Below are positions 7,946 to 15,446 of a stretch of 64,000 nt of DNA, piece after piece. The translations under genes and the position numbers were made by a program. This stretch comes from CALBZG01 sp964486295 (GTDB lineage: Bacteria; Bacillota; Clostridia; Peptostreptococcales; Anaerovoracaceae). The notes beneath the pieces are model-generated. The model made no database searches. It was given only the letters and a program-made list of their open reading frames with translations, and had not been told where the DNA came from. Where the stretch lies: positions 30,569-94,568 of the forward strand of contig CAZAMF010000008.1 of assembly GCA_964486295.1 (NCBI GenBank). The letters run 5' to 3'. Within the stretch, counting starts at the first letter, position 1, and each line of letters opens with the position of its first letter.

Positions 7946-8722
7946 ATGGAAACATTACGAGCGAAAAAGGGTTTTATTTGTGATATGGACGGCGTGATTT
8001 ATCACGGCGACAGGCTTTTGCCGGGGGTGAAGGAATTCGTGCAATGGTTGGTTCACGAAAACAAGAAATTTCTCTTTCTGACCAATGCCAGCGGCAAAAC
8101 GCCAAAGGAACTTCAGCAGAAATTATGGCGGCTTGGCCTGGATATCGATGAAAGCCACTTCTATACCAGCGCCCTGGCGACAGCCAAATTCATAAAGAAG
8201 CAAAAGCCCTGCGGCAGCGCCTTTGTCATCGGCGACCCGGGCTTATTCAATGCACTGCACGACGTCGGAGTCACGATCAACGAAACGGATCCCGACTATG
8301 TTATCATCGGTGAAACAAAACATTACAATTACGAATGCATCTGCAAAGCCATGCGGCTTGTTATGAAGGGCGCCAAACTCATCGGAACCAACAGTGATCT
8401 GATCGGTCCTTCGGAAACGGGGATGATCCCGGCCTGCAGGGCGCTGGTGGCTCCTATCGAGCTCACCACCGGTATGAGCGCTTATTACATAGGAAAGCCC
8501 AATCCGCTGATGATGCGGACCGGGCTTCAGATGCTGGGCATACATTCAAGTGAATCTGCAATGATCGGAGACAGGATGGATACCGATATCATTGCAGGTA
8601 TAGAAAGCGGTCTTGATACGGTTCTTGTACTGTCCGGCGTTACCTCCAGAGAAAGCATGCAGAACTACCCGTATAAACCGCGCCTGATCCTCTCCGGTGT
8701 GGGAGAAATCGCGAACGATTAG
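7946..8722 (+). CDS. HAD-IIA family phosphatase, NagD-like
   Basis: A 258-residue cytoplasmic phosphatase of HAD subfamily IIA. Motif I is FICDMDGVIYHGDRLLPG (nucleophile and general-acid Asp). Motif II is FLTNASGKTP. The C2a cap contains YVIIGETKHYNYE. Motif III is the Lys of IGKPNPLMM, and motif IV is IGDRMDTDIIAG. NagD-type enzymes act on nucleotide monophosphates or sugar phosphates; the substrate here is undetermined. ATG 7946 is preferred over GTG 7940 because a run of seven G at 7934-7940 serves as ribosome site. It converges on phoU with a 12-bp gap. Confidence 0.9.
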   Translation: METLRAKKGFICDMDGVIYHGDRLLPGVKEFVQWLVHENKKFLFLTNASGKTPKELQQKLWRLGLDIDESHFYTSALATAKFIKKQKPCGSAFVIGDPGLFNALHDVGVTINETDPDYVIIGETKHYNYECICKAMRLVMKGAKLIGTNSDLIGPSETGMIPACRALVAPIELTTGMSAYYIGKPNPLMMRTGLQMLGIHSSESAMIGDRMDTDIIAGIESGLDTVLVLSGVTSRESMQNYPYKPRLILSGVGEIAND

Positions 8723-8734
8723 ATCGAATCGCCA

Positions 8735-9391
8735 TTAGTCGATGTGATCACTTTGAATGCCGGTAATTGAGTATTGGACCCATTCGGCAATGTTTTCAGC
8801 ATGATCCCCGATCCGTTCAAAATATTTTGCAGCCATCAGGATATCCAGGCACTGTTCGCCTTCCTCCGGGTTGTCCCGGATCAACGCCACCAGTTTGTCT
8901 TTTATTTTTATAAATAGATCATCTACGACATCATCGTATTCCACCACTGCTTTCGCCAGTTCCAGATCTTTCTTCACGAAAGAGTCCACTGCGTCGCTGA
9001 CCATTTTGATCGTGGCCTTCGCCATGCTGTCAATATCGGTCAGCCGTTTTGTCTGATTGTTCCCTATGAATTTTGCCAGTCTGCTGATATCTGCAGCCTG
9101 GTCTCCGATTCGTTCCATGTCGGAGATCATTTTCATCGCGGACGAGATTTGTCTTAAATCTTTTGCCACCGGCTGTTGCTGCAAAAGGAGCTTCATACAC
9201 AAGTCTTCGATGTCCCTCTGCTTCCGGTCCACTTCATAATCTGATTCGATGGCCTTTTTCACCAGTTCTTCATCTCCCCCGTCCAGCAGGGAGTCAACGG
9301 CAGCCGTAATAGCCACTTCACATAAATCGCCCATTTTCGTGATCTCACGGTTCAGCAAATCCAGCTGTTCGTCAAATTTGTTTCTCATCAT
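8735..9391 (-). CDS. phoU: Phosphate transport regulator PhoU
   Basis: A 218-residue all-helical cytoplasmic protein with two PhoU repeats (about residues 15-105 and 120-210), each with the metal-binding pattern seen in MISDMERIGDQAADISRLA and AAKYFERIGDHAENIAEWV. It restrains Pst uptake and signals phosphate sufficiency to the PhoR/PhoP system, whose genes are not in this window. Its ATG overlaps the end of pstB by 4 bp (ATGA), so it is translationally coupled and ends the operon. Confidence 0.95.
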   Translation of the reverse strand: MMRNKFDEQLDLLNREITKMGDLCEVAITAAVDSLLDGGDEELVKKAIESDYEVDRKQRDIEDLCMKLLLQQQPVAKDLRQISSAMKMISDMERIGDQAADISRLAKFIGNNQTKRLTDIDSMAKATIKMVSDAVDSFVKKDLELAKAVVEYDDVVDDLFIKIKDKLVALIRDNPEEGEQCLDILMAAKYFERIGDHAENIAEWVQYSITGIQSDHID

Positions 9392-10161
9392 CCAAACCTT
9401 CCTGTTATATAATCCTCGGTCCTTTTATCAACCGGTAGAGAAAAGAGTGTCTCTGTATCTGCATATTCTATAACTTCTCCTAGCAGGAAGAAAGCTGTTT
9501 TATCAGATATTCTGACTGCCTGCTGCATGTTGTGCGTAACCATGATAATCGTATAATCGTTTTTCAGTTTTGCCGCCAGGTCTTCTATTTTTAATGTGGA
9601 GATCGGATCCAGAGCGCTTGTCGGTTCGTCCATAAGAAGCACCTCAGGTTCGACAGCCAATGCTCTTGCGATGCAGACCCTCTGCTGTTGTCCGCCGGAC
9701 AATCCCAGAGCGCTTTTTTTCAGCCTGTCTTTGACCTCGTCCCAGATCGCCGCATCCCTTAATGATTTTTCAACGATGATATCCAGCTCTGCCTTGCCCC
9801 TGACACCGTGCGTTCTCGGACCGAATGCAACGTTGTCATAGACGCTCATCGGGAATGGATTCGGTTTTTGAAAAACCATTCCTACCCGTTTTCTAAGATG
9901 GTTGATATCGATCTCGCCGTAGATATCTTCCTGATCCAAAAGCACCTTTCCGGTGATCCGGCACCCTTCCACCAGATCATTCATGCGGTTCAGGGATTTC
10001 AGAAGAGTTGATTTACCGCAGCCCGAAGGTCCGATGAAGGCGGTGATTTCTTTTTCCGGTATGTTCAGATCCACGTTTTTCAGCGCCTGAAAATCTCCGT
10101 AAAAAAGATTTAAATTTTCTATCGTAAATTTATTCATTGATTCTTTTCCCTCGTTATTCAT
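9388..10161 (-). CDS. pstB: Phosphate ABC transporter ATPase PstB
   Basis: ATPase of the Pst phosphate importer, about 250 residues. Walker A is GPSGCGKSTLL, followed by the PstB-specific LKSLNRMNDLVEGCRITGKV. GMVFQKPNPFPMSVYDNVAF, the signature LSGGQQQRVCIARALA and Walker B VLLMDEPTSALDPIST complete the assignment. The upstream in-frame Met (MNNEGKESMNKF) makes the start ambiguous by 8 codons; MNKFTIENLNLFYGDFQALK is the usual family start. It lies 1 bp after pstA and overlaps phoU. Confidence 0.96.
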   Translation of the reverse strand: MNNEGKESMNKFTIENLNLFYGDFQALKNVDLNIPEKEITAFIGPSGCGKSTLLKSLNRMNDLVEGCRITGKVLLDQEDIYGEIDINHLRKRVGMVFQKPNPFPMSVYDNVAFGPRTHGVRGKAELDIIVEKSLRDAAIWDEVKDRLKKSALGLSGGQQQRVCIARALAVEPEVLLMDEPTSALDPISTLKIEDLAAKLKNDYTIIMVTHNMQQAVRISDKTAFFLLGEVIEYADTETLFSLPVDKRTEDYITGRFG

Positions 10162-10162
10162 T

Positions 10163-11029
10163 CTACACTTTCGTCAGCCGTTTTGCCACGGCCGCCGATA
10201 GTGCATTCATTCCCACCACAATGATCAGCAAAATCACCGCCGTTGCCTGTGCCTGTTCTGTGTACAGACCTTCACTTAGCAGCGCGTACATATGTACGGA
10301 AAGCGTCCTTCCAGAGCCCATCACATCAAGCGGAACTCCGGTAACCGTACCCGCAGTATAGATCAGCGCAGCTGTCTCTCCTGTTATTCTTCCAACGCCC
10401 AGTATCACACCGGCCAGGATCCCCGGAACAGCTGATGGAAGCACGATCCGGAATACTGTTCTGAGCTTGCCCGCTCCGAGACCAAAGCTTGCTTCTCTGA
10501 AAGTATCCGGTACTGAGAGCAGTGCCTCCTCCGTCGTACGCATCACCAGCGGGAGGATCATGATAGCTAGTGTGAACGCGCCGGCCAGCAGTGAAAATCC
10601 CCACCCCAGATAGATGACGAACAGAAGAAATCCGAACAGCCCGTAAACAATGGAAGGAATTCCGGAAAGTGTTTCTGCGGTGATCCTCACGAGATGCACC
10701 AGTTTGTTCCCTCTCCTGGCATATTCAACAAGATATATGGCAGATCCGATTCCCAGCGGAATAGCCAGAAGCAGCGCCATGGCTGTAATGCTCAAAGTGT
10801 TGATGATCGCAGGCATCATGGAAACATTTTCGCTGTTATATTCCCAGGCGAATAAACCGGGATTCAGATTCGGTATGCCTTTTATCAGGATGTAGCCGAT
10901 CAGCAAAGCCAGAATCGAAACGGTTATGAGAGCTGCCAGGCAGACCAGCATAAACAGAAAGAAAGAAAATGGCTTGCTTCGATAACCCTTGATCTTCTGT
11001 GACCATGTATGTTTATTGATGTGTTCCAT
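10163..11029 (-). CDS. pstA: Phosphate ABC transporter permease PstA
   Basis: A 288-residue inner-membrane permease with about six helices. The binding-protein-dependent transport signature, containing EASFGLGAGKLRTVFRIVLP, is the EAA loop that contacts PstB. NTLSITAMALLLAIPLGIGS and AETLSGIPSIVYGLFGFLLF are typical of PstA. It forms the pore with PstC. Its start overlaps the last base of pstC. Confidence 0.95.
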   Translation of the reverse strand: MEHINKHTWSQKIKGYRSKPFSFFLFMLVCLAALITVSILALLIGYILIKGIPNLNPGLFAWEYNSENVSMMPAIINTLSITAMALLLAIPLGIGSAIYLVEYARRGNKLVHLVRITAETLSGIPSIVYGLFGFLLFVIYLGWGFSLLAGAFTLAIMILPLVMRTTEEALLSVPDTFREASFGLGAGKLRTVFRIVLPSAVPGILAGVILGVGRITGETAALIYTAGTVTGVPLDVMGSGRTLSVHMYALLSEGLYTEQAQATAVILLIIVVGMNALSAAVAKRLTKV

Positions 11030-11877
11030 CAGTTCACCCTCCTTTTAAGGATTGAAAAGGATAAGTTGATGATCAGAATGAACACAAAGAGTACAACTCC
11101 CGTAGATATCAGGGCTTCGCGGTGCAAATCCGCCGCATATCCCATTTCCAGAACGATATTCGCTGTCATTGTCCGCACTCCGCTCAGCAACCCGTCCGGA
11201 ATTTTCGCCTGATTTCCTGCCACCATGATCACAGCCATTGTTTCACCGATAGCCCGCCCTATGCCCAATATGATGGCGGCCAGGATACCTGACTTCGCAG
11301 CGGGAACCAGTGCGGCAAATACGCTTCTTTCGTGGGTCGCCCCCAAGGCCAGTGCTCCTTCATAGTAGCTCTCCGGGACTGCCCGGATAGCCGCTTCTGA
11401 AACCGAGATGATGGTTGGGAGGATCATAATCCCCAGGATGATCGATGCGGTCAGCACGGTTTTACCGCTACCGCCGAAAGTGTGCAGCATAAAAGGTACA
11501 AGAACCACAAGGCCGAAGAATCCGTATACAATAGACGGTATGCCGGCCAGAAGATCCACAGCAGGCTTCATCAATCTGTGCAGAATGCGGGGGCAGAATC
11601 TGGCCATGAATATAGCCGTGAGCACACCGATCGGCACACCGATGGCGATGGCTCCAGCGGTAACATAGATACTCCCTATGATCATAGGGAGTATTCCATA
11701 GATATTGTTGCCGGGTTTCCAGGTCTCTCCGGTGAGAAACTCAGCGAACCCAATTTTCATCATACCCGGTATTCCGTTTGCGAAGAGAAACAGGCAAATC
11801 AATGCTACTGCCAGAATAGATGTGCACGCTGTGATCAGAAAGACCATATGCATTGATTTTTCTTTAAACGTTTTCAT
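11029..11877 (-). CDS. pstC: Phosphate ABC transporter permease PstC
   Basis: A 282-residue inner-membrane permease. PAVDLLAGIPSIVYGFFGLV and the EAA-type loop YYEGALALGATHERSVFAAL identify PstC. GRAIGETMAVIMVAGNQ is the conserved last third. It starts 18 bp after pstS with a ribosome site in between. It completes the pore with PstA. Confidence 0.95.
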   Translation of the reverse strand: MKTFKEKSMHMVFLITACTSILAVALICLFLFANGIPGMMKIGFAEFLTGETWKPGNNIYGILPMIIGSIYVTAGAIAIGVPIGVLTAIFMARFCPRILHRLMKPAVDLLAGIPSIVYGFFGLVVLVPFMLHTFGGSGKTVLTASIILGIMILPTIISVSEAAIRAVPESYYEGALALGATHERSVFAALVPAAKSGILAAIILGIGRAIGETMAVIMVAGNQAKIPDGLLSGVRTMTANIVLEMGYAADLHREALISTGVVLFVFILIINLSFSILKRRVN

Positions 11878-11895
11878 TCCTTCTCCTTGTTAAAG

Positions 11896-12774
11896 CTATA
11901 TCTGCGACCAGTCCGTGATCTCGCCAGTGAATATTTTTTTAACGGTATCGGAAGGAAGTTCATTGATGCTGTTTTCGTTGTTGACGATCACAGCGATCCC
12001 ATCCAGGGCGATGACTGTCGGGGTGATCCCTTTTTCAAGCTCGCTGTCCTTCAGTTCGCGTGAAGCCATCCCAATATCGCAGATACCTTCGATTGTGGAT
12101 GTCATGCCGGTGGTTGAGTCACTCTGTTGGACTTCAATGGTCACGTTCGGATTTAAAGCGACATACGCTTCTTTGAGGGATTCCATGACAGGGGTAACGG
12201 AGGAAGAGCCCGCGACTGTTACTTTTCCTGATAGATTGGATGAAACATAAGGCTGACCTTCAACTGCGGAGATGTAGCCTTTGCCTTCTACGACAGCCTG
12301 TCCGTCTGCGCTCAGAATAAAGTTGATGAAATCCTGGGCAACAGGGTTTATTTCAGACTTTGTGGCAATATTGAAAGGTCTTGATATTTTGTATGTGCCG
12401 TTCTTGATGGTCTCTACAGATGGTGCTGCGCCGTCGATTTTAAGTGCTTTTACCGAATCGTTCAGCGAGCCCAGTGAGATATAGCCGATAGCATTCGGGT
12501 TTCCTGCGACGGTGGATAAAACGATGGACGTGCTGTTAGCGATCTCGGCATCTATCGTTGTGTTGTCGACTTTAGTTCCATCTGCCAGCTTTTCTTCAAC
12601 ACCGAAAAGCTCTATAAAAGCTCCTCTGGTACCCGAACCGTCTTCTCTGGACACTACAGAAATGCTTTTATTGGCAGATCCGTCGTCAGTATCATTTCCG
12701 CCGCCGCATGCAGCGAAAGAGGACATGACCAATACTCCGGTCAGCAATAATCCTATGATTTTTCTCGTTTTCAT
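11896..12774 (-). CDS. pstS: Phosphate-binding lipoprotein PstS, circularly permuted
   Basis: Extracellular phosphate receptor, 292 residues, with a signal peptide ending in a lipobox (SFAAC, Cys 23). Its segments are in permuted order. The mature part opens with SISVVSREDGSGTRGAFIEL (39-58), AIGYISLGSL and SRPFNIATK, which normally form the C-terminal half. Only then comes GKVTVAGSSSVTPVMESL (183-200), then DIGMASRELKD, IALDGIAVIVN and IFTGEITDWSQI, where the protein stops; in ordinary PstS that piece comes first. Both phosphate-gripping loops (GSGTRG and GSSSVTP) are intact. A Pho-box array drives the operon. The function is not in doubt given pstCAB-phoU directly downstream. Confidence 0.93.
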   Translation of the reverse strand: MKTRKIIGLLLTGVLVMSSFAACGGGNDTDDGSANKSISVVSREDGSGTRGAFIELFGVEEKLADGTKVDNTTIDAEIANSTSIVLSTVAGNPNAIGYISLGSLNDSVKALKIDGAAPSVETIKNGTYKISRPFNIATKSEINPVAQDFINFILSADGQAVVEGKGYISAVEGQPYVSSNLSGKVTVAGSSSVTPVMESLKEAYVALNPNVTIEVQQSDSTTGMTSTIEGICDIGMASRELKDSELEKGITPTVIALDGIAVIVNNENSINELPSDTVKKIFTGEITDWSQI

Positions 12775-12825
12775 TCTTTAATCTCTCCTTCAGATTTTTC
12801 ATTTTTTCATCTTCTTTTCAAAATG

Positions 12826-12920
12826 ATTTTATCGTGGGATTGTTAAGAACAAAGGCAAGAAAAAGTTAATTCTATGTTAAAATTTTTAATAAAATATTGG
12901 AACTGTTAATTCTATGTTAA
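12826..12920 (-). promoter_or_regulatory. PhoP (Pho) box array and promoter of the pst operon
   Basis: Five TTAACA-type half-sites read on the minus strand: 12920-12915, 12909-12904, 12880-12875, 12869-12864 (TTAACT) and 12846-12841. The first two and the next two form TTAACA-N5-TTAACA pairs with 11-bp period, the classic Bacillus PhoP box. A TAAAAT -10 lies at 12831-12826, about 10 bp after the last half-site, as expected for an activator-dependent promoter without a good -35. The distal pair overlaps the stop codon of the MBL-fold gene. Confidence 0.85.
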
Positions 12921-13813
12921 AACCGCTTGAAATATTTTAAGAACCCGTCATCTACTTTCAGTTCAATGACATTTGATTCCTGGAGATATTCGATATTGGA
13001 GCGCAGCATTTTTTCGATAGCCATATATTTGTTGACAGTGCTGACTGATATTTTAAGCGTGCTGATTACTGCCTTAGTTATTTCCTCCATCGTCATCGGC
13101 CGGTCTATGATTTCTGAAACCCTTTGGGCGCAGTATTTGTAAAATTCTATATTCTCATCGATCAAATTTTGAATACTGTCATAGATTCCCTTGTGTGCGA
13201 TTATATAGCAGGAACAGATCAGGGCACGCAGTTCCGCCTTGCTTTGCAGATCTTCCGACAGAACATTGGCATACGGCATTTTCGACCCTTTCATTACCTC
13301 ATGGCTTACAAGTCCGTCTCCAAGGTAAGCCACATCGTCCGGTGTAATAATGCAGATATGAGCAGGACTGTGTCCCGGATTATGAAACAGTCTGAATTCC
13401 ACACCGCAAACGGAAACGGTTTTCTGGTTCTCCCGTATTATAATATCCGGCTCGCACACCATGTTCCCGTAATGTTTTTTAACTTCATTCAGGGGATGCC
13501 CACTGAAAAAAAATTTAAGATTGTATATGGAACTGCAGAGCGCGGCTTCCACTTCGTGCATGGCGATCTGACAATGGTATTTTTCTTTAAAATATGAATT
13601 GTTTCCGATGTGATCCACATGAGCATGGCTGCTGATGATTCCGGCGACCTTCAGGAAGTTAGCATCCAGCACCTTTTGGATGCCAACTCTTTCTCCCGCG
13701 GCCCAACCGGTATCCAGCATAATGATTTCCTGATCGTTGATTTTATAAAAAGGGATATAGGTCATGCCGGTATCGATGATATACGTATTCCCTTTTGCGG
13801 TTATTATTTCCAT
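12917..13813 (-). CDS. MBL-fold metallohydrolase
   Basis: A 298-residue metallo-beta-lactamase-fold hydrolase. The metal site is clear: SSHAHVDHIGN (HxHxDH), a later His in FHNPGHSPAHICI, Asp in YLGDGLV, and a final His in YIIAHKG. The first strand is ITAKGNTYIIDTGM. A C-terminal region of about 80 residues looks like a helical winged-helix-type tail (MTMEEITKAVISTLKISVST). The start at 13813 follows an AGGAG site; an upstream in-frame Met at 13852 has none. Substrate is unknown; such enzymes include glyoxalase II-like thioesterases and lactonases. Its stop lies inside the distal Pho box. Confidence 0.85.
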   Translation of the reverse strand: MEIITAKGNTYIIDTGMTYIPFYKINDQEIIMLDTGWAAGERVGIQKVLDANFLKVAGIISSHAHVDHIGNNSYFKEKYHCQIAMHEVEAALCSSIYNLKFFFSGHPLNEVKKHYGNMVCEPDIIIRENQKTVSVCGVEFRLFHNPGHSPAHICIITPDDVAYLGDGLVSHEVMKGSKMPYANVLSEDLQSKAELRALICSCYIIAHKGIYDSIQNLIDENIEFYKYCAQRVSEIIDRPMTMEEITKAVISTLKISVSTVNKYMAIEKMLRSNIEYLQESNVIELKVDDGFLKYFKRF

Positions 13814-13839
13814 ATATGTTCTCCTGTTCCTGTTCAAAG

Positions 13840-13881
13840 AAAATCCGGGCAACTAATATTATCATCAATCGCCCGGATTTT
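13840..13881 (-). terminator. Terminator-like hairpin after hsp20
   Basis: An 11-bp perfect stem AAAATCCGGGC (13840-13850; partner 13871-13881) has a 20-base loop and is followed on the minus strand by TCTTTG. It lies between the hsp20 stop and the MBL-fold gene and probably ends the heat-shock transcript. Confidence 0.65.
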
Positions 13882-13923
13882 ACAGATGGAATTTACTAAT
13901 CAAATTATTAACTTGTTAGTTGT

Positions 13924-14364
13924 TTATCCTTCGATCTGGATATATTTTTTCTGTTCGACTTCAGGAGTTTCTTTCTTCTTTGGAATTTCGATTTTGAGCA
14001 TCCCGTTTTCGAATTTGGCATTGATGTCCTCTTCAACAACCTGGTCGCCTACATAAAAGCTCCTCTGGCATCTGCCCATGTATCTCTCTCTCCGAATGTA
14101 TTTTCCAGCGGCATCCTTCTCTTCGATGCCCTCGCTGCGGGAAGCATCGATTGTCAGATACCCGTTTCTCAATTCGGCGCGGATATCTTCTTTCTTATAT
14201 CCCGGAAGTTCGATGTCCAATTGGAATTTATCCTCAAATTCGCGGACATCCGTGTTCAATAACTTCGGAGTATACGTTTCTTTGCCATAATTGACCGGTG
14301 TCGAAAACGCATCATTGATAAAATCATCCACAAAGTTACTTCTGAAAATGCTTGGTAATAACAT
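13924..14364 (-). CDS. Small heat-shock protein, Hsp20/alpha-crystallin family
   Basis: A 146-residue ATP-independent holdase chaperone. The alpha-crystallin domain spans about residues 40-135, with FQLDIELPGYKKEDIRAELR, LTIDASR and the closing strand FENGMLKIEIPKKK (GxLxI/IxI type). It starts MLLPSIFRSNFVDDFINDAF, typical of clostridial Hsp18. It is transcribed alone from a CIRCE-overlapped promoter, so HrcA control is expected. Confidence 0.94.
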   Translation of the reverse strand: MLLPSIFRSNFVDDFINDAFSTPVNYGKETYTPKLLNTDVREFEDKFQLDIELPGYKKEDIRAELRNGYLTIDASRSEGIEEKDAAGKYIRRERYMGRCQRSFYVGDQVVEEDINAKFENGMLKIEIPKKKETPEVEQKKYIQIEG

Positions 14365-14436
14365 TTCTCTTCTCCTCCATTCATTTGATATGTTGTTTAT
14401 TAAGACTTTTTCAAGCCTTATGGTTAATGTAATTAT

Positions 14437-14479
14437 TTTATAAACCAGATTGTTAGCACTGTCAATAGACGAGTGCTAA
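14437..14479 (-). promoter_or_regulatory. CIRCE operator and sigma-A promoter of hsp20
   Basis: TTAGCACTG (14453-14461), a 9-base spacer and GAGTGCTAA (14471-14479) match the HrcA operator CIRCE with one mismatch. The -35 TTGACA (14465-14460) lies inside it, and the -10 TATAAA (14442-14437) follows at exactly 17 bp. HrcA bound to CIRCE would cover the -35 box. Confidence 0.92.
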
Positions 14480-14552
14480 CTTTCACAAATTCTTCACATT
14501 CCTCTTTTTTTCTGTTATTATGTTAACCATGAAGGAGGCAGAACACGCTGAT

Positions 14553-15314
14553 ATGAAATATTTCTTTTTTGATTTTGACGGTACACTGGCCGTCGGGAAA
14601 ACCTGTGTGATCCCCGAAGCAAATATCGAAGTTCTCAATAAGCTTAAGGAAAAAGGTCATTCGTTAGCAATTGCCACAGGTCGTCTTCAGGCGGACGCGA
14701 TTCAGATTTGTAAAAAGCTTGAAATCGGGAACCTGGTCAGCGACGGAGGCAACGGTATTACGATAGACTGGAGTCTTGTGGATCTGGTTCCGCTGAACCG
14801 GGAGCGTTCCATTGAATTGCTTCAGGAACTGGATGACAAGGGCTTCAGCTGGGCGGTCACTGTGGAAAACGCCTGCATCCGCTATACACGCTCCGCTGAT
14901 TTTGTCAATGATGTTTCGGACAATTATATGGAGACGATCATCAGGCCGAATATCGATTATAATGAGATCCCGCAGTTTCTGAAAATCTATATCGGATGCC
15001 GAATGGATAACGAAAAAGATATAGATGCACTGAAGCGCCTTCCGGTTGTGCGTTATAGCTCCCGATGTCTTTTTATCGAGCCCGATGACAAATCTGTGGG
15101 CATTAAAAGAGTGATGGATTACCTCAACGCCCCCTATAAGGATGTTGTCGTTTTTGGAGACGGCACCAACGACGTAAAAATGTTTACCGGCGAATGGACT
15201 TCCATCGCCATGGGCAATGCCCGGGAAGAGCTGAAGTCAAAAGCGGACTTCATCACGAAAAATGTGGATGATAACGGCATCGAATATGCCTGCAGATATT
15301 TCGAGTGGCTGTAA
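14553..15314 (+). CDS. Cof-type HAD-IIB family phosphatase
   Basis: A 253-residue HAD-superfamily phosphatase with a C2b cap. Motif I is KYFFFDFDGTLAVG at the very N-terminus. Motif II is LAIATGRLQ, and motifs III/IV are DDKSVGIKRVMDY and VVVFGDGTNDVKMF. These enzymes remove phosphate from sugar phosphates, flavin or pyridoxal phosphate; the substrate cannot be told. I chose ATG 14553, where the family starts. An AAGGAGG lies rather far upstream (14 bases), and an in-frame ATG at 14520 has no ribosome site. Confidence 0.87.
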   Translation: MKYFFFDFDGTLAVGKTCVIPEANIEVLNKLKEKGHSLAIATGRLQADAIQICKKLEIGNLVSDGGNGITIDWSLVDLVPLNRERSIELLQELDDKGFSWAVTVENACIRYTRSADFVNDVSDNYMETIIRPNIDYNEIPQFLKIYIGCRMDNEKDIDALKRLPVVRYSSRCLFIEPDDKSVGIKRVMDYLNAPYKDVVVFGDGTNDVKMFTGEWTSIAMGNAREELKSKADFITKNVDDNGIEYACRYFEWL

Positions 15315-15332
15315 AGGTTCCATTCTCTATCC

Positions 15333-15361
15333 TTGCTTTTTGAGTGGCATTAAAGTATAAT
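15333..15361 (+). promoter_or_regulatory. Sigma-A promoter upstream of the ABC-F gene
   Basis: TTGCTT (15333-15338) and a perfect TATAAT (15356-15361) are separated by exactly 17 bp. Transcription would begin near 15368, only about ten bases before a terminator hairpin and 80 bases before the ABC-F start. Confidence 0.75.
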
Positions 15362-15376
15362 CACAAGGTGGATTTC

Positions 15377-15404
15377 AAAAAGTGCACGGTTTGTGCGCTT
15401 TTTT
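15377..15404 (+). terminator. Attenuator-like terminator in the ABC-F leader
   Basis: The stem AAAAAGTGCAC (15377-15387) pairs with GTGCGCTTTTT (15393-15403) with one T-G wobble and a GGTTT loop, followed by a T tract: a full intrinsic terminator. It sits between the promoter at 15333 and the gene at 15447, and there is no room for another promoter after it. A short frame GTG 15368 to TGA 15409 (DFKKCTVCALFY after the start) runs through the hairpin. It may simply end the preceding HAD gene, but its position after the -10 favours attenuation. Confidence 0.65.
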
Positions 15405-15446
15405 ATTGAGTACGATAAGCATCATTTGATGCAGGAGGTAGTTTAT

